A DNA stretch of 36,588 nt, taken from an uncultured Gammaproteobacteria bacterium (GTDB lineage: Bacteria; Pseudomonadota; Gammaproteobacteria; PS1; Pseudothioglobaceae). Within the stretch, counting starts at the first letter, position 1; each line of letters opens with the position of its first letter. Below the pieces are notes generated by a model that was given only the letters and a program-made list of their open reading frames with translations, had not been told where the DNA came from and did not search any database. This document shows, piece after piece, positions 17,440-27,283 of this stretch. The translations under genes and the position numbers were made by a program. The stretch spans positions 1 to 36,588 of the forward strand of contig CABXDP010000005.1 of assembly GCA_902511025.1 (NCBI GenBank), written 5' to 3'.

Positions 17440-18639
17440 ATGAATAAAATTCTTAGTAGTTTTCTAATCTCCTTTTTTTTGATTTTAATATCTACTTCTA
17501 GCTTCTCTGGAGGTGATGATATTTCAGTTCTTCAAGAAGAACTAGATATGATCCTGATGGAAGACCCTTGCTTTAATCATCTAGAGAGTGATATCTATGA
17601 TGAGGGTAATATAACTTCAGTTATATTAATCAAAGGAGATGGCTCATTTACTCAAGGTGATGAAATAATGAGCTCTAGCAATGTTAAGGCAATTGTTGAA
17701 TCTTATGATTCTGATAAAAATCTGCTCACCTATTACCAAACTGCTGAAACAGGTTTCAGATCCTTTTCAATTGGTGAAAAACTGGTAGGAAAGGGTGTAA
17801 ATGTTGTAACAATTGAAGAGTTTGTTTTGGACTTTGTTGTTCCGTGTTCAGACCTTGTAGTGTCAATTGAAGAGAATCCAGAGCAAATGATTTTTGTATT
17901 TGCAGATTCAGAAGCCGCAATTCAGGCTAAGTTAGCTGCGAAAGAGATGATGACAGAGATTGAAGAAGAGATGGCAAGAGCTGCTGCACTTGCGGCCTTC
18001 CTGCAAAAGCTAGAAGATGAAAAAGCTGCTGCTGCAAAATCAACTGCTGCTTATCAATCCATGTTGGCTAGAGATGCTGAAATTGCAGCTCGCATGAAGC
18101 AATTAGCGATTGAACAAGAGCTTGCTTTATTCGAAGCTAAATTAGAGGCTGAACTTGCAGCTCAAGCAATGATGACAGAGATTGAAGAAGAGATGGCAAG
18201 AGCTGCTGCACTTGCGGCCTTCCTGCAAAAGCTAGAAGATGAAAAAGCTGCTGCTGCAAAATCAACTGCTGCCTATCAAGCAAAGGTAGCTTATGAAAAG
18301 AGAGTTACAAAAATTAAGGATGACTTGCTCGCAGAGTTGGACGAGTTTAATTTATCTGGAGAGTATAAATCAACTATTTCAGAGGAGCTTATAAAGGAGG
18401 CTACAGACAAGTTGGCAGAGGAAGAGTTTGTTGGAGCTATTTCTGGAGAAATTGTAACCGAAGCAATTCATGATTACTGCAAGGTCAATCTAGGGCTATC
18501 TGAGAGTAATATTGAGCTATTCAAAAAAGCATTATCTGGAGGTTATCTAGGTAATGTAGGACCACAAGTGACCAATGGAACTGAATTTACAGCTAACAGA
18601 TGGCAGAAGTATATCGATTGTGTGGGTTCAAAAAGATAG
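17440..18639 (+). CDS. Secreted Ala/Glu-rich coiled-coil repeat protein, copy 2 (paralog of 16381-17334; family unknown)
   Basis: Signal peptide ...LILISTSSFSGGDD; 74-aa repeats MMTEIEEEMARAAALAAFLQKLEDEKAAAAKSTAAYQ; C-terminal CKVNLGLSESNIELFKKALSGG...NGTEFTANRWQKYIDCV. Confidence 0.85.
   Translation: MNKILSSFLISFFLILISTSSFSGGDDISVLQEELDMILMEDPCFNHLESDIYDEGNITSVILIKGDGSFTQGDEIMSSSNVKAIVESYDSDKNLLTYYQTAETGFRSFSIGEKLVGKGVNVVTIEEFVLDFVVPCSDLVVSIEENPEQMIFVFADSEAAIQAKLAAKEMMTEIEEEMARAAALAAFLQKLEDEKAAAAKSTAAYQSMLARDAEIAARMKQLAIEQELALFEAKLEAELAAQAMMTEIEEEMARAAALAAFLQKLEDEKAAAAKSTAAYQAKVAYEKRVTKIKDDLLAELDEFNLSGEYKSTISEELIKEATDKLAEEEFVGAISGEIVTEAIHDYCKVNLGLSESNIELFKKALSGGYLGNVGPQVTNGTEFTANRWQKYIDCVGSKR
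17947..18050 (+). repeat. 104-bp exact direct repeat, unit 1 (partner 18169-18272)
   Basis: Identical from ATGATGACAGAGATTGAAGAAGAG through AAATCAACTGCTGC; offset exactly 222 bp. Confidence 0.85.
18169..18272 (+). repeat. 104-bp exact direct repeat, unit 2
   Basis: Same sequence as 17947-18050, in frame. Confidence 0.85.
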
Positions 18640-18649
18640 AGTAGCTTTT

Positions 18650-19207
18650 CTATATCTCAAGCAATGAGTTTTCTTTATCAGCTAAAGATTTGTCAATTGA
18701 AGCGATATGCTGATCAGTAATCTTTTGAATGTTGTCTTCAGCTTTGCGCGACTCATCTTCAGAAATTTCCTTTTCTTTGAGAAGTTCTCTAAAGTCAGAT
18801 ATTGCATCTCTTCGGATATTTCTAATCGCCACTCTGGCATTTTCTGCTTCATCACGAACCACTCTTACTAGTTCTCTTCTGCGATCTTCAGTTAGAGGAG
18901 GCAGAGGTATTCTCATGACCAAGCCTTGGGTATTTGGGTTAAGGCCTAAATCAGAAGTCAAAATTGCTTTTTCAATCGGCCCGACCATATCTTTTTCCCA
19001 TGGCGATACCTTTAAAGTTCTTGCGTCCTCTGCAGTAATGTTTGAGACTTGTGATAGAGGGACCATTGTGCCGTAGTATTCAACAGTGACTTGTTCAAGT
19101 AGTGAGGGGTGTGCTCTGCCAGCTCGAATTTTGCTGAAGTCGTTTTCTAGAGAGGCAAGTGATTTATCCATACGACTATTGGCATCACTATGAATTTCAT
19201 TTATCAT
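18650..19207 (-). CDS. frr: Ribosome recycling factor
   Basis: 185 aa; [67 protein letters not shown]. Confidence 0.96.
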   Translation of the reverse strand: MINEIHSDANSRMDKSLASLENDFSKIRAGRAHPSLLEQVTVEYYGTMVPLSQVSNITAEDARTLKVSPWEKDMVGPIEKAILTSDLGLNPNTQGLVMRIPLPPLTEDRRRELVRVVRDEAENARVAIRNIRRDAISDFRELLKEKEISEDESRKAEDNIQKITDQHIASIDKSLADKENSLLEI

Positions 19208-19209
19208 TT

Positions 19210-19932
19210 CTACTCTCCAGTTTGACTAACAGTTGTTCCAATTGCTTGGCCTTTGATAATGTTTGCAAGGGAGTAATTATCCTCCAACATACTAAAAACA
19301 CAAATTTTTATATTGTTGTCTCTGCATAGTGCAAATGCAGCAGTATCCATGACCTTGATGTTTTGCTCAATAGCCGAGTCAAAAGTTAGGGAGTCAAATT
19401 TAATAGCTGATGGATTCTTAATGGGATCACTTGAGTAGATACCATCAACTTTTGTTGCCTTGAAGACAATATCTGCACCTATCTCGATTGCTCTAAGTGC
19501 AGCTGCTGTGTCAGTAGTAAAGCAGGGGTTCCCAGTGCCTGCGGAGAAAATAACTACCTTTCCGTTGACTAGCTCACTTTTTGCTTTGGTATGATCAAAG
19601 GGTTCACAAACTCCACCACCAATTGGAAAGCCTGACATCACTATTGAAGGAATATTATTTCTTTCGAAGGCATCCGATAGAGCTAACGCATTCATTACAG
19701 TTGCTAGCATTCCGATGTGATCACCAGTAATTTTATTCATACCCTCTGCAGAAAGACTGGCACCTCTGTATAAATTTCCTCCACCAACAACGATAGCAAT
19801 TTCAACACCCAAATCAAGTGCTGATTGAACAATGCTTACGACCTTTTTAAGCATGTCAGAGTCTAAATTTTGATTACTACTGGATAGTGCTTCACCACTC
19901 AATTTTAGTAAGATACGTCGATAGGAAACCAT
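19210..19932 (-). CDS. pyrH: UMP kinase
   Basis: [69 protein letters not shown]. Confidence 0.96.
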   Translation of the reverse strand: MVSYRRILLKLSGEALSSSNQNLDSDMLKKVVSIVQSALDLGVEIAIVVGGGNLYRGASLSAEGMNKITGDHIGMLATVMNALALSDAFERNNIPSIVMSGFPIGGGVCEPFDHTKAKSELVNGKVVIFSAGTGNPCFTTDTAAALRAIEIGADIVFKATKVDGIYSSDPIKNPSAIKFDSLTFDSAIEQNIKVMDTAAFALCRDNNIKICVFSMLEDNYSLANIIKGQAIGTTVSQTGE

Positions 19933-19954
19933 CTGCTAAAGATTCAATACAAAA

Positions 19955-19984
19955 TTGTGATTTTACACAAGGGATGAGTATAAT
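19955..19984 (+). promoter_or_regulatory. Putative sigma70 promoter for uvrA
   Basis: TTGTGA (19955-19960), 18-bp spacer, TATAAT (19979-19984), then ATG 20017. Confidence 0.5.
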
Positions 19985-20016
19985 GAACCCTTTGTCCGTC
20001 ATAAAATACAGAGTTT

Positions 20017-22833
20017 ATGGATTCAATAAGTATCCGTGGAGCAAAAGTCCATAATTTAAAAAATATAGATGTAAGCCTACCAAGAAATAAGCTCGTTGTT
20101 CTGACTGGACTATCTGGTTCAGGTAAATCTTCATTGGCATTTGATACTATCTATGCTGAAGGCCAAAGACGATATGTCGAATCACTCTCAGCATATGCAA
20201 GACAGTTTTTGTCTTTGATGGAGAAACCTGATGTTGATCATATTGAGGGGCTTTCTCCAGCAATTTCAATTGAGCAGAAGGCAACGTCACACAACCCAAG
20301 ATCAACCGTTGGAACGATTACAGAGATTTATGATTATTTAAGACTTTTATTTGCAAGAGTTGGCTCACCAAGGTGTCCTGATCACGGAGTAAAACTTCAA
20401 GCCCAGACGATTTCCCAAATGGTAGACTCAATTCTAGGACTTCCAGAAGATTCTAAGATGATGATTTTGGCTCCAATTGTTAGAAACAGAAAGGGGAGTC
20501 ATCAAAAACTTCTTCAAGAGTTGTCTCATGAAGGATTCCTGCGTGCCCGAATTGATGGTGAGGTTCAATTCCTTGAGGAAGTTGAAGAGCTAGATGGTAA
20601 TAAAAATCACACGATTGAGATAGTGGTTGACCGGCTTAAGGTTAGGCAAGATATATCTTCAAGGTTATCTGAGTCGCTTGAAACAGCACTAAATATGAGT
20701 TCTGGCATTGCCATCGCAAGCCCTATGGATACTGTTGATGAATGGAAGGAGTTGACTTTTTCAGCTAAGTTCTCCTGTGTTCACTGTGGATACTCACTTA
20801 ATGAATTGGAGCCAAGACTTTTTTCATTTAACAACCCAGTGGGGGCCTGTGAGGCTTGTGATGGTCTAGGAGTTAAAGATGTGTTTGATGAAGAAAGAGT
20901 TGTAGCAAATCCTGAGCTGAGTCTTGAGGATGGAGCAGTTTACGGTTGGAGCAAAAACAATGCTTACTTCTATCAAATGCTCACTCTCGTTGGTAATTTT
21001 TATAACTTTAGCGTATCGACACCGTTTAAAGAGCTATCAGAGGAGCATAAAAAAATAGTACTCTATGGTAGTGGAGACCAATCCATTGACTTTTCTAAAA
21101 TAAAAGGGAGAAGAGGCTGGTCTAGTCGAAAAAAACCTTTTGAAGGAATCATTCCGAGAATGATGCGAAGATATGCTGATAGTGATATTCGTTCGGTTAG
21201 AGAGGATCTGTCTAGGTATGTCATAAGCAAGCCATGCGCGAGCTGTCATGGGGATCGACTCAATGCTGCTGCAAGAAATGTTTTTATAAAGGATCACAAT
21301 ATATCTGATTTGACAAAATTAACGATTGATCAGGTGTATGAGTTTTTTGAAACGCTGGAGCTTGATGGTCAGCGAGGAGAGATTGCCAGTAAGATCTTAA
21401 ATGAAATTTCACAAAGACTTCATTTTTTAATTAATGTTGGGTTGGACTATTTAAATTTAGAAAGAAAAGCCAATTCTTTATCAGGTGGTGAAGCTCAAAG
21501 AATAAGGCTGGCCTCACAGATTGGCGCAGGATTAATTGGAGTTCTTTATGTTCTTGATGAGCCTTCGATTGGATTGCATCAAAGGGACAATCAAAAACTA
21601 TTGGATACTTTGACTTACCTCAGAGATTTGGGCAATACAGTGATTGTAGTTGAGCATGATGAAGATGCAATCAGACAGGCAGATTATGTTATTGATATTG
21701 GTCCAGGGGCAGGCATTCATGGCGGAAAAATCGTAGCTAGCGGGTCACCAGATGAAGTTATTGCCAATACCAAGTCACTCACTGGAGACTATTTGAGTGG
21801 TCGCCAAGAGATTAGCACTCCTAAGAAAAGAAAAAGTTCAAATGAATGGCTTGAGATTACAGGCGCTAGTGGAAATAATTTAAAGAATGTCGACTTAAGG
21901 ATTCCAATTGGAGTGTTAACTTGTATTACAGGTGTATCTGGTTCTGGAAAATCTACTTTAATCAATAATACGTTGTATGAACTAGCTGCACAAACATTAA
22001 ACGGTGCTCAAACAGATATTGCTCCCTTCAAAAAAGTCAAAGGAATGGAACTTTTTGATAAGGTTGTGAATATAAACCAGAGTCCAATAGGAAGAACTCC
22101 AAGATCTAATCCAGCAACCTATACAGGTGTATTCACTTTAATTCGTGACTTATTCGCACTCACACTCGAATCTAGATCAAGAGGATATAAGTCAGGTCGG
22201 TTTAGTTTTAATGTTAAGGGTGGGAGATGTGAGGCCTGTAAGGGAGATGGTTTAATCAAAGTTGAGATGCATTTTCTACCAGATGTTTATGTTTCGTGTG
22301 ATGTATGCAATGGACATCGATACAATAGAGAAACTCTTGAGATTAAATATAAAGGAAAATCTATAGCCGAAGTTCTTGAAATGACTGTTGAGGATGCACT
22401 GGACTTCTTTAAACCGATTCCAAAAATTAATCAAAAAATACAAACTTTAATGGATGTTGGTCTGTCCTATATTACCTTGGGCCAAAATGCTACAACTCTC
22501 TCTGGAGGAGAGGCGCAGCGCATCAAACTAGCTAAAGAATTATCTAAGTCTGATACTGGTCAGACACTCTACATACTTGATGAGCCAACGAGTGGGTTGC
22601 ATTTTCATGATATCAAGCAACTTCTATCTGTGATATTTAGACTTAGGGATCGTAACAATACAATCGTCATTATTGAACATAATCTTGATGTTATTAAAAC
22701 TGCAGATTGGATTGTTGATTTAGGACCTGAAGGTGGAAATAAAGGTGGTGAAATAATTGCTTATGGCACACCTGAAGAGGTAGTAAATTCTAAAAAATCA
22801 TTTACTGGAAGTTTTTTGAGACATCATCTTTAG
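20017..22833 (+). CDS. uvrA: Excinuclease ABC subunit A
   Basis: [35 protein letters not shown], two ABC signatures, CxxC zinc modules (CVHCGYSL...[16 protein letters not shown]...[10 protein letters not shown]). Confidence 0.98.
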   Translation: MDSISIRGAKVHNLKNIDVSLPRNKLVVLTGLSGSGKSSLAFDTIYAEGQRRYVESLSAYARQFLSLMEKPDVDHIEGLSPAISIEQKATSHNPRSTVGTITEIYDYLRLLFARVGSPRCPDHGVKLQAQTISQMVDSILGLPEDSKMMILAPIVRNRKGSHQKLLQELSHEGFLRARIDGEVQFLEEVEELDGNKNHTIEIVVDRLKVRQDISSRLSESLETALNMSSGIAIASPMDTVDEWKELTFSAKFSCVHCGYSLNELEPRLFSFNNPVGACEACDGLGVKDVFDEERVVANPELSLEDGAVYGWSKNNAYFYQMLTLVGNFYNFSVSTPFKELSEEHKKIVLYGSGDQSIDFSKIKGRRGWSSRKKPFEGIIPRMMRRYADSDIRSVREDLSRYVISKPCASCHGDRLNAAARNVFIKDHNISDLTKLTIDQVYEFFETLELDGQRGEIASKILNEISQRLHFLINVGLDYLNLERKANSLSGGEAQRIRLASQIGAGLIGVLYVLDEPSIGLHQRDNQKLLDTLTYLRDLGNTVIVVEHDEDAIRQADYVIDIGPGAGIHGGKIVASGSPDEVIANTKSLTGDYLSGRQEISTPKKRKSSNEWLEITGASGNNLKNVDLRIPIGVLTCITGVSGSGKSTLINNTLYELAAQTLNGAQTDIAPFKKVKGMELFDKVVNINQSPIGRTPRSNPATYTGVFTLIRDLFALTLESRSRGYKSGRFSFNVKGGRCEACKGDGLIKVEMHFLPDVYVSCDVCNGHRYNRETLEIKYKGKSIAEVLEMTVEDALDFFKPIPKINQKIQTLMDVGLSYITLGQNATTLSGGEAQRIKLAKELSKSDTGQTLYILDEPTSGLHFHDIKQLLSVIFRLRDRNNTIVIIEHNLDVIKTADWIVDLGPEGGNKGGEIIAYGTPEEVVNSKKSFTGSFLRHHL

Positions 22834-23540
22834 GTTTGAAAATCAATTGACTTCAAAACAATTCTAAAGGTATTTTTTTTGTTAATTTTATTTATAAGTA
22901 CAGGAAGATAGCTATGTTTTTTTGAAAGATTTAAAGTTAAGTTCAGTTCGGGGCAAGTTACTAATATAGTCTCAATCATTTCATCACTAATATTTATCAT
23001 TTCATTTTCTTCAACAATGAATGTCTGAAATTTAACTTTTTCCTCTGAACCTACTTGATAAATAAATTCTTTTGCAATTAAATCATTATTAATATCCTGA
23101 GATAGAGCTAGGTATACACTCAATTCATCAACTAAATTTCCAGGCGAGACCTTCCACTTTTCATTATTGTTATAGGTAGCATAGTTTTTTTCCGGAAAAA
23201 AATCAATTGTAATATTCTTTTCAGCATTTTCTCCAAGAATCTCTTTAACAGTATATTTTCTGCTGACTAATTCATTGTATGAATTTGTTCCTATACTTTG
23301 TTCAAACCTTGAGAATTTATAAAGTGCACTCCACATTGATTTAGTAGATGCTTCACTTGTATAAATATATTTATTACCATCAGTCTCAAGTCTAAATTCA
23401 GCAACTCCAATTTTGAAATTTCCCATAGAAGTGTCTGCGTATAAATCGTATTGAGCATTATATGGTGTTAGTGCATTAGCTCTTGAAGCAAGAATAATAA
23501 GTATGATAAAAATTTTAAATATCTTCATTAATTCAATCAA
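22830..23540 (-). CDS. DUF3108-like exported protein, copy 1
   Basis: Signal peptide; [61 protein letters not shown]. Next to purN. Confidence 0.65.
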   Translation of the reverse strand: MIELMKIFKIFIILIILASRANALTPYNAQYDLYADTSMGNFKIGVAEFRLETDGNKYIYTSEASTKSMWSALYKFSRFEQSIGTNSYNELVSRKYTVKEILGENAEKNITIDFFPEKNYATYNNNEKWKVSPGNLVDELSVYLALSQDINNDLIAKEFIYQVGSEEKVKFQTFIVEENEMINISDEMIETILVTCPELNLTLNLSKKHSYLPVLINKINKKNTFRIVLKSIDFQT

Positions 23541-23545
23541 ACAGG

Positions 23546-24241
23546 TTATCCTGGAGTAAAGCTAGTAAGAACAAGACGAAATCGAGTTTTTGAGCTATTT
23601 CTATTAATGATTAGGGGAATGTAGTTATATTTTTCAGATACATTGATAGAAATTTTTAATTCTGGGCTAGTTAGTTTAATAGAATTAATATTTATATCTT
23701 CTATACTAATTGTTTCATCTTCCGACCTGATAAAGGTTACTAGTTGAATTCCTTTTTCATCAACAACATGAAATGAGTACTCTTTTAGATTAGGTTTTTT
23801 TTGGAGATTCTCAGATAAAGCAAGGTAAAGATTCAGTTCATCAACTATTATTTTAGAATCTGATCCCCATTTTTTATCATTATTAACCATCACAAATCCT
23901 TCATTCTGGTTAATAAGAATTTTATTATTTTTGGTTACACCATCCTTTTCGATTTCAACAATATCATACAGCCTTCCTCTAATAATATTATCTTCTAAAG
24001 AGCCAATACTCTTCTCATATCTAGTATAGTTATAAAGTTTTTTCCAAATAGAATCTGTATAAGACTGACTCGAAAAAGTAAATTCATTGTTTCCATTGAG
24101 TTCTAACTTAAAATCTGCAGTACCAACTTTTAATGATCCCAAGTCTGTTGTAGCATTGAGTGCATATCTAGCTTCATATGGAGAAATCGCTTGTGAGCCT
24201 GAATAAATAAGAATCAAAATTACGAAAATAACTTTTTTCAT
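23546..24241 (-). CDS. DUF3108-like exported protein, copy 2
   Basis: Signal peptide; ISPYEARYALNATTDLGSLKVGTADFKLELNGNNEFTFSSQSYTDSIWKKLYNYTRYEKSIG; paralogous to copy 1. Confidence 0.65.
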   Translation of the reverse strand: MKKVIFVILILIYSGSQAISPYEARYALNATTDLGSLKVGTADFKLELNGNNEFTFSSQSYTDSIWKKLYNYTRYEKSIGSLEDNIIRGRLYDIVEIEKDGVTKNNKILINQNEGFVMVNNDKKWGSDSKIIVDELNLYLALSENLQKKPNLKEYSFHVVDEKGIQLVTFIRSEDETISIEDININSIKLTSPELKISINVSEKYNYIPLIINRNSSKTRFRLVLTSFTPG

Positions 24242-24843
24242 AAAATTTTTCCATCAAAAGTTGCAGTATTATTAATTAGTTTTAATCTGCTTTGAGTATA
24301 CCAATGAATGACCTTGGGATAAAGGCTGTGTTCTTTTTCTAAAACTTTTTTGGCAAGGGATGATGCTGTGTCATTATTTTCAATAGTCACTACTTCCTGA
24401 CTAATGATTGGACCTCCATCCAGCTTTTCAGTCACAAAGTGAACAGTTGCGCCATGATGAGTATCTGATGCATTGATTGCTCTCTGGTGGGTGTCAAGGC
24501 CTGGATATTTTGGAAGCAATGAGGGATGAATATTTAGAATTTTTCCTGAAAAATGATGAATAAATAGAGGCGAAAGTATCCTCATATAGCCTGCAAGAAT
24601 AATTACCTCAATACTAAAACTGTCAATAATTTTTATCATTTCCTGATCAAAATCATCTCTAGTATTAAATTTTTTTGGATCTAAAAAATGCGTTTTAATA
24701 TTTCCAATTTCTGCTCTCTTGAGGCCATAGGCGTTCATATTATTGCTTATAACAGCAGAGATTTGAAGGTCAATCCCGTCTGCATGATCCATGATTGATT
24801 GTAAATTAGAGCCATTTCCAGAAATTAGAATAACAGCTTTCAT
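24238..24843 (-). CDS. purN: Phosphoribosylglycinamide formyltransferase
   Basis: VILISGNGSNLQSIMD, LAGYMRILSPLFIHHFSGKILNIHPSLLPKYPGLDTHQRAINA, GATVHFVTEKLDGGPII. Confidence 0.96.
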   Translation of the reverse strand: MKAVILISGNGSNLQSIMDHADGIDLQISAVISNNMNAYGLKRAEIGNIKTHFLDPKKFNTRDDFDQEMIKIIDSFSIEVIILAGYMRILSPLFIHHFSGKILNIHPSLLPKYPGLDTHQRAINASDTHHGATVHFVTEKLDGGPIISQEVVTIENNDTASSLAKKVLEKEHSLYPKVIHWYTQSRLKLINNTATFDGKIL

Positions 24844-24845
24844 TT

Positions 24846-25850
24846 TTATTTAATTACAACTTGCTCACCGTCAAATTGAACAACTTCTCCAATAAGCCAT
24901 GCATTTTCACCACATGAATTTAAATGATTAATCGCTTCATTTGATGATTCTTTGGAAATGACAACAACCATACCAACGCCGCAGTTAAGAACCCTATACA
25001 TTTCAGAAGTTGCAATATTTCCTTGGTCCTGAAGCCACTGAAAGATCTCGGGTTGAGTCCACGAAGCTGGATCCAATTTTGCTGCTAGATGATCAGGTAA
25101 TACGCGAGGTATATTTTCTAGAAGCCCTCCTCCCGTGATGTGAGAAATAGCATGCACTGGAAGGGTTTTTAACAAAGATAAAATGGATTTAACATAAATT
25201 CTAGTTGGCTCAATAAGTGAATTGAGTTGCTCGTTTGTTGGCGTAGATTTTTCTAAGACTTTCCGGATTAGTGAGTACCCGTTAGAATGGGGTCCTGAAG
25301 AGCCTAGAGCTACAATTTGATCTCCTTGACTGACTTTAGAGCCATCAATGATTCGACTTTTCTCAGCAATGCCCACGCAAAAGCCAGCTAAATCATAATC
25401 TTCGCCGCTATACATCCCTGGCATTTCAGCAGTTTCACCTCCAATTAGTGAGCAGCCTGACTGACGACAACCTTCCCCTATTCCCTCAATAACCGAAGTT
25501 GCAATGTCTGGATTTAGAGATCCTGTTGCGAAGTAATCAAGAAAAAATAAAGGCTCAGCACCCTGCACAATAAGATCGTTGACACACATTGCAACCAAGT
25601 CGATTCCAATAGTGTCGTGCTTATTGAGCAGTTCTGCCACCTTAAGCTTTGTACCAACCCCATCGGTTCCTGAAATAAGTACTGGGTTTTTGTATTTATC
25701 CAAAGGGATTTCAAACATGGCTCCAAAGCCACCAAGGCCTGCCAAAACCCCAGGCCTAAGAGTTGATTTTGCAATAGGCTTAATTCTATCAATCAGTTGA
25801 TTTCCTTTGGTGATATCAACTCCTGAATCCTTATAAGTCAATGACGACAT
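24846..25850 (-). CDS. purM: Phosphoribosylformylglycinamidine cyclo-ligase
   Basis: [67 protein letters not shown]. Confidence 0.97.
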   Translation of the reverse strand: MSSLTYKDSGVDITKGNQLIDRIKPIAKSTLRPGVLAGLGGFGAMFEIPLDKYKNPVLISGTDGVGTKLKVAELLNKHDTIGIDLVAMCVNDLIVQGAEPLFFLDYFATGSLNPDIATSVIEGIGEGCRQSGCSLIGGETAEMPGMYSGEDYDLAGFCVGIAEKSRIIDGSKVSQGDQIVALGSSGPHSNGYSLIRKVLEKSTPTNEQLNSLIEPTRIYVKSILSLLKTLPVHAISHITGGGLLENIPRVLPDHLAAKLDPASWTQPEIFQWLQDQGNIATSEMYRVLNCGVGMVVVISKESSNEAINHLNSCGENAWLIGEVVQFDGEQVVIK

Positions 25851-25903
25851 CTTGTTTTCCGTATAATTAAGGTCTTAAAAAATGGATTAAATCAAGCAAA
25901 ACA

Positions 25904-26464
25904 ATGAGCTTTTCAATGCTTCCTAATGCGCTTTCAGTAATACGCATTATTTTAACAGTTCCAATAGTTATAGCACTACTAAAAGAGCAGTATTTGCTTA
26001 CATTGCTATTATTTTTGGTCGCAGGTATCTCTGACGCTTTGGATGGATGGATTGCTAAACATTTTTCTTTTCAGACTAGATTGGGATCGATATTGGATCC
26101 AGTTGCCGATAAAGTTTTATTGACCTGTACCTTTATTGCGCTCTACTGGATTGAACTAATGCCACTATGGCTGCTTATGATTATTTTTGTTCGAGATGTC
26201 ATCATTATAGCTGGGGCATTGGGATACTTCCTAGGTGAGATGAGTGCTGAAAGTGATTTGTTGGAGCCTAGCCTTATAAGCAAAGTGAATACAGTGTTAC
26301 AGATTTCGTTAGTTTTGTACCTGCTCCTAGTTCAGTTCTATTTAAGTATTGATGGTTTTCAAGACATGATATTTATAGTTGTTGCTACCTCAACCGCTCT
26401 GAGTGGAGCAGATTATGCCCTTCTTTGGGTGAAAAAATTTATTCTACAAGAGACCAAGAAATGA
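25904..26464 (+). CDS. pgsA: CDP-alcohol phosphatidyltransferase (PgsA-like)
   Basis: LPNALSVIRIILTVPIVIALL and CDP-alcohol motif DALDGWIAKHFSFQTRLGSILDPVADKVLL. Confidence 0.8.
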   Translation: MSFSMLPNALSVIRIILTVPIVIALLKEQYLLTLLLFLVAGISDALDGWIAKHFSFQTRLGSILDPVADKVLLTCTFIALYWIELMPLWLLMIIFVRDVIIIAGALGYFLGEMSAESDLLEPSLISKVNTVLQISLVLYLLLVQFYLSIDGFQDMIFIVVATSTALSGADYALLWVKKFILQETKK

Positions 26465-27138
26465 ACCAGCTTGGCTTGCCAATCAGTTTAAATTCTTCAA
26501 TGCTTTTGAAGAACTTTGTTGCAAATCAAGAGCTAATAAAATCAGTAAGTCAACTATTTCAAAACCAGCAATCTTCAGAGCTGTATATCTATGGATCTTC
26601 TGGCAATGGCAAGACGCATATTCTTCAAGGGGCAGTATTAAAATCTTTATCAGATGATAAAAATGCAGTATTTGTTAATTGTTCAGAGCCCTTCCCTGAA
26701 CATCTAATAGAATTTATGGATCAAATCAGTTTAATTAGTTTTGACAATGTTCACCTTATAGCTTCAGAAAAAGAAGAAATATTTTTTGATATGTTTAATA
26801 GAGCTAGGCAATCTAAAGTCAACATTTTAGTGAGTGGAGATTCATTACCTGCAGATCTTAGGGTCATGAAAGACATTAAAACACGACTCAGTTTAGCAGC
26901 CGTTTTTAAGCTCGAAGAGCTTAATGATGAGTTTACTATGATGGTGATTGATAGGCAAATGAGTGAAAGAAATCTTAAGATTGATTCCAAGGTCTTCAAA
27001 TACCTTTTCAAAAACTTCTCACGAGATTTAAAGCTATTACTATCAACACTGGATGATTTAGATAAGGCCTCTCTTCAATCAAAAAAACCTATATCAATTC
27101 CCTTTGTTAGAAAATTCTTAAACTTGAATAATCAATGA
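26461..27138 (+). CDS. hda: DnaA-homolog regulatory protein Hda
   Basis: ATG at 26461 overlaps the upstream stop (ATGA). LYIYGSSGNGKTHILQGAV, LISFDNVHLIA, DRQMSERNLKIDSKVFKYLFKNFSRDLKLLLSTLDDLDKASL. The track start at 26425 (GTG) is probably too early. Confidence 0.85.
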   Translation: MNQLGLPISLNSSMLLKNFVANQELIKSVSQLFQNQQSSELYIYGSSGNGKTHILQGAVLKSLSDDKNAVFVNCSEPFPEHLIEFMDQISLISFDNVHLIASEKEEIFFDMFNRARQSKVNILVSGDSLPADLRVMKDIKTRLSLAAVFKLEELNDEFTMMVIDRQMSERNLKIDSKVFKYLFKNFSRDLKLLLSTLDDLDKASLQSKKPISIPFVRKFLNLNNQ

Positions 27139-27283
27139 AATTAAAATATTTTTCTATATTTCTATAAATTAGGGAAAATTTTACATCTTTTTTATTGAAA
27201 ATTTTTATTTGTAGAATTATTTACTATAATCCACAAAAATAGTCGAATAGGCATTTTACTCATTAAAAGCCGAATATTTTTTT

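Noticed and set aside
16636-18272. Regular direct repeats that could suggest CRISPR or a VNTR
   Set aside because: Repeats are in-frame coding units with a 222-bp period and no spacer/repeat structure; they are protein repeats, not CRISPR.
26425-26460. N-terminal extension of Hda (MGEKIYSTRDQE)
   Set aside because: Overlaps the conserved end of the phosphatidyltransferase in another frame; ATG 26461 with ATGA overlap is more likely.
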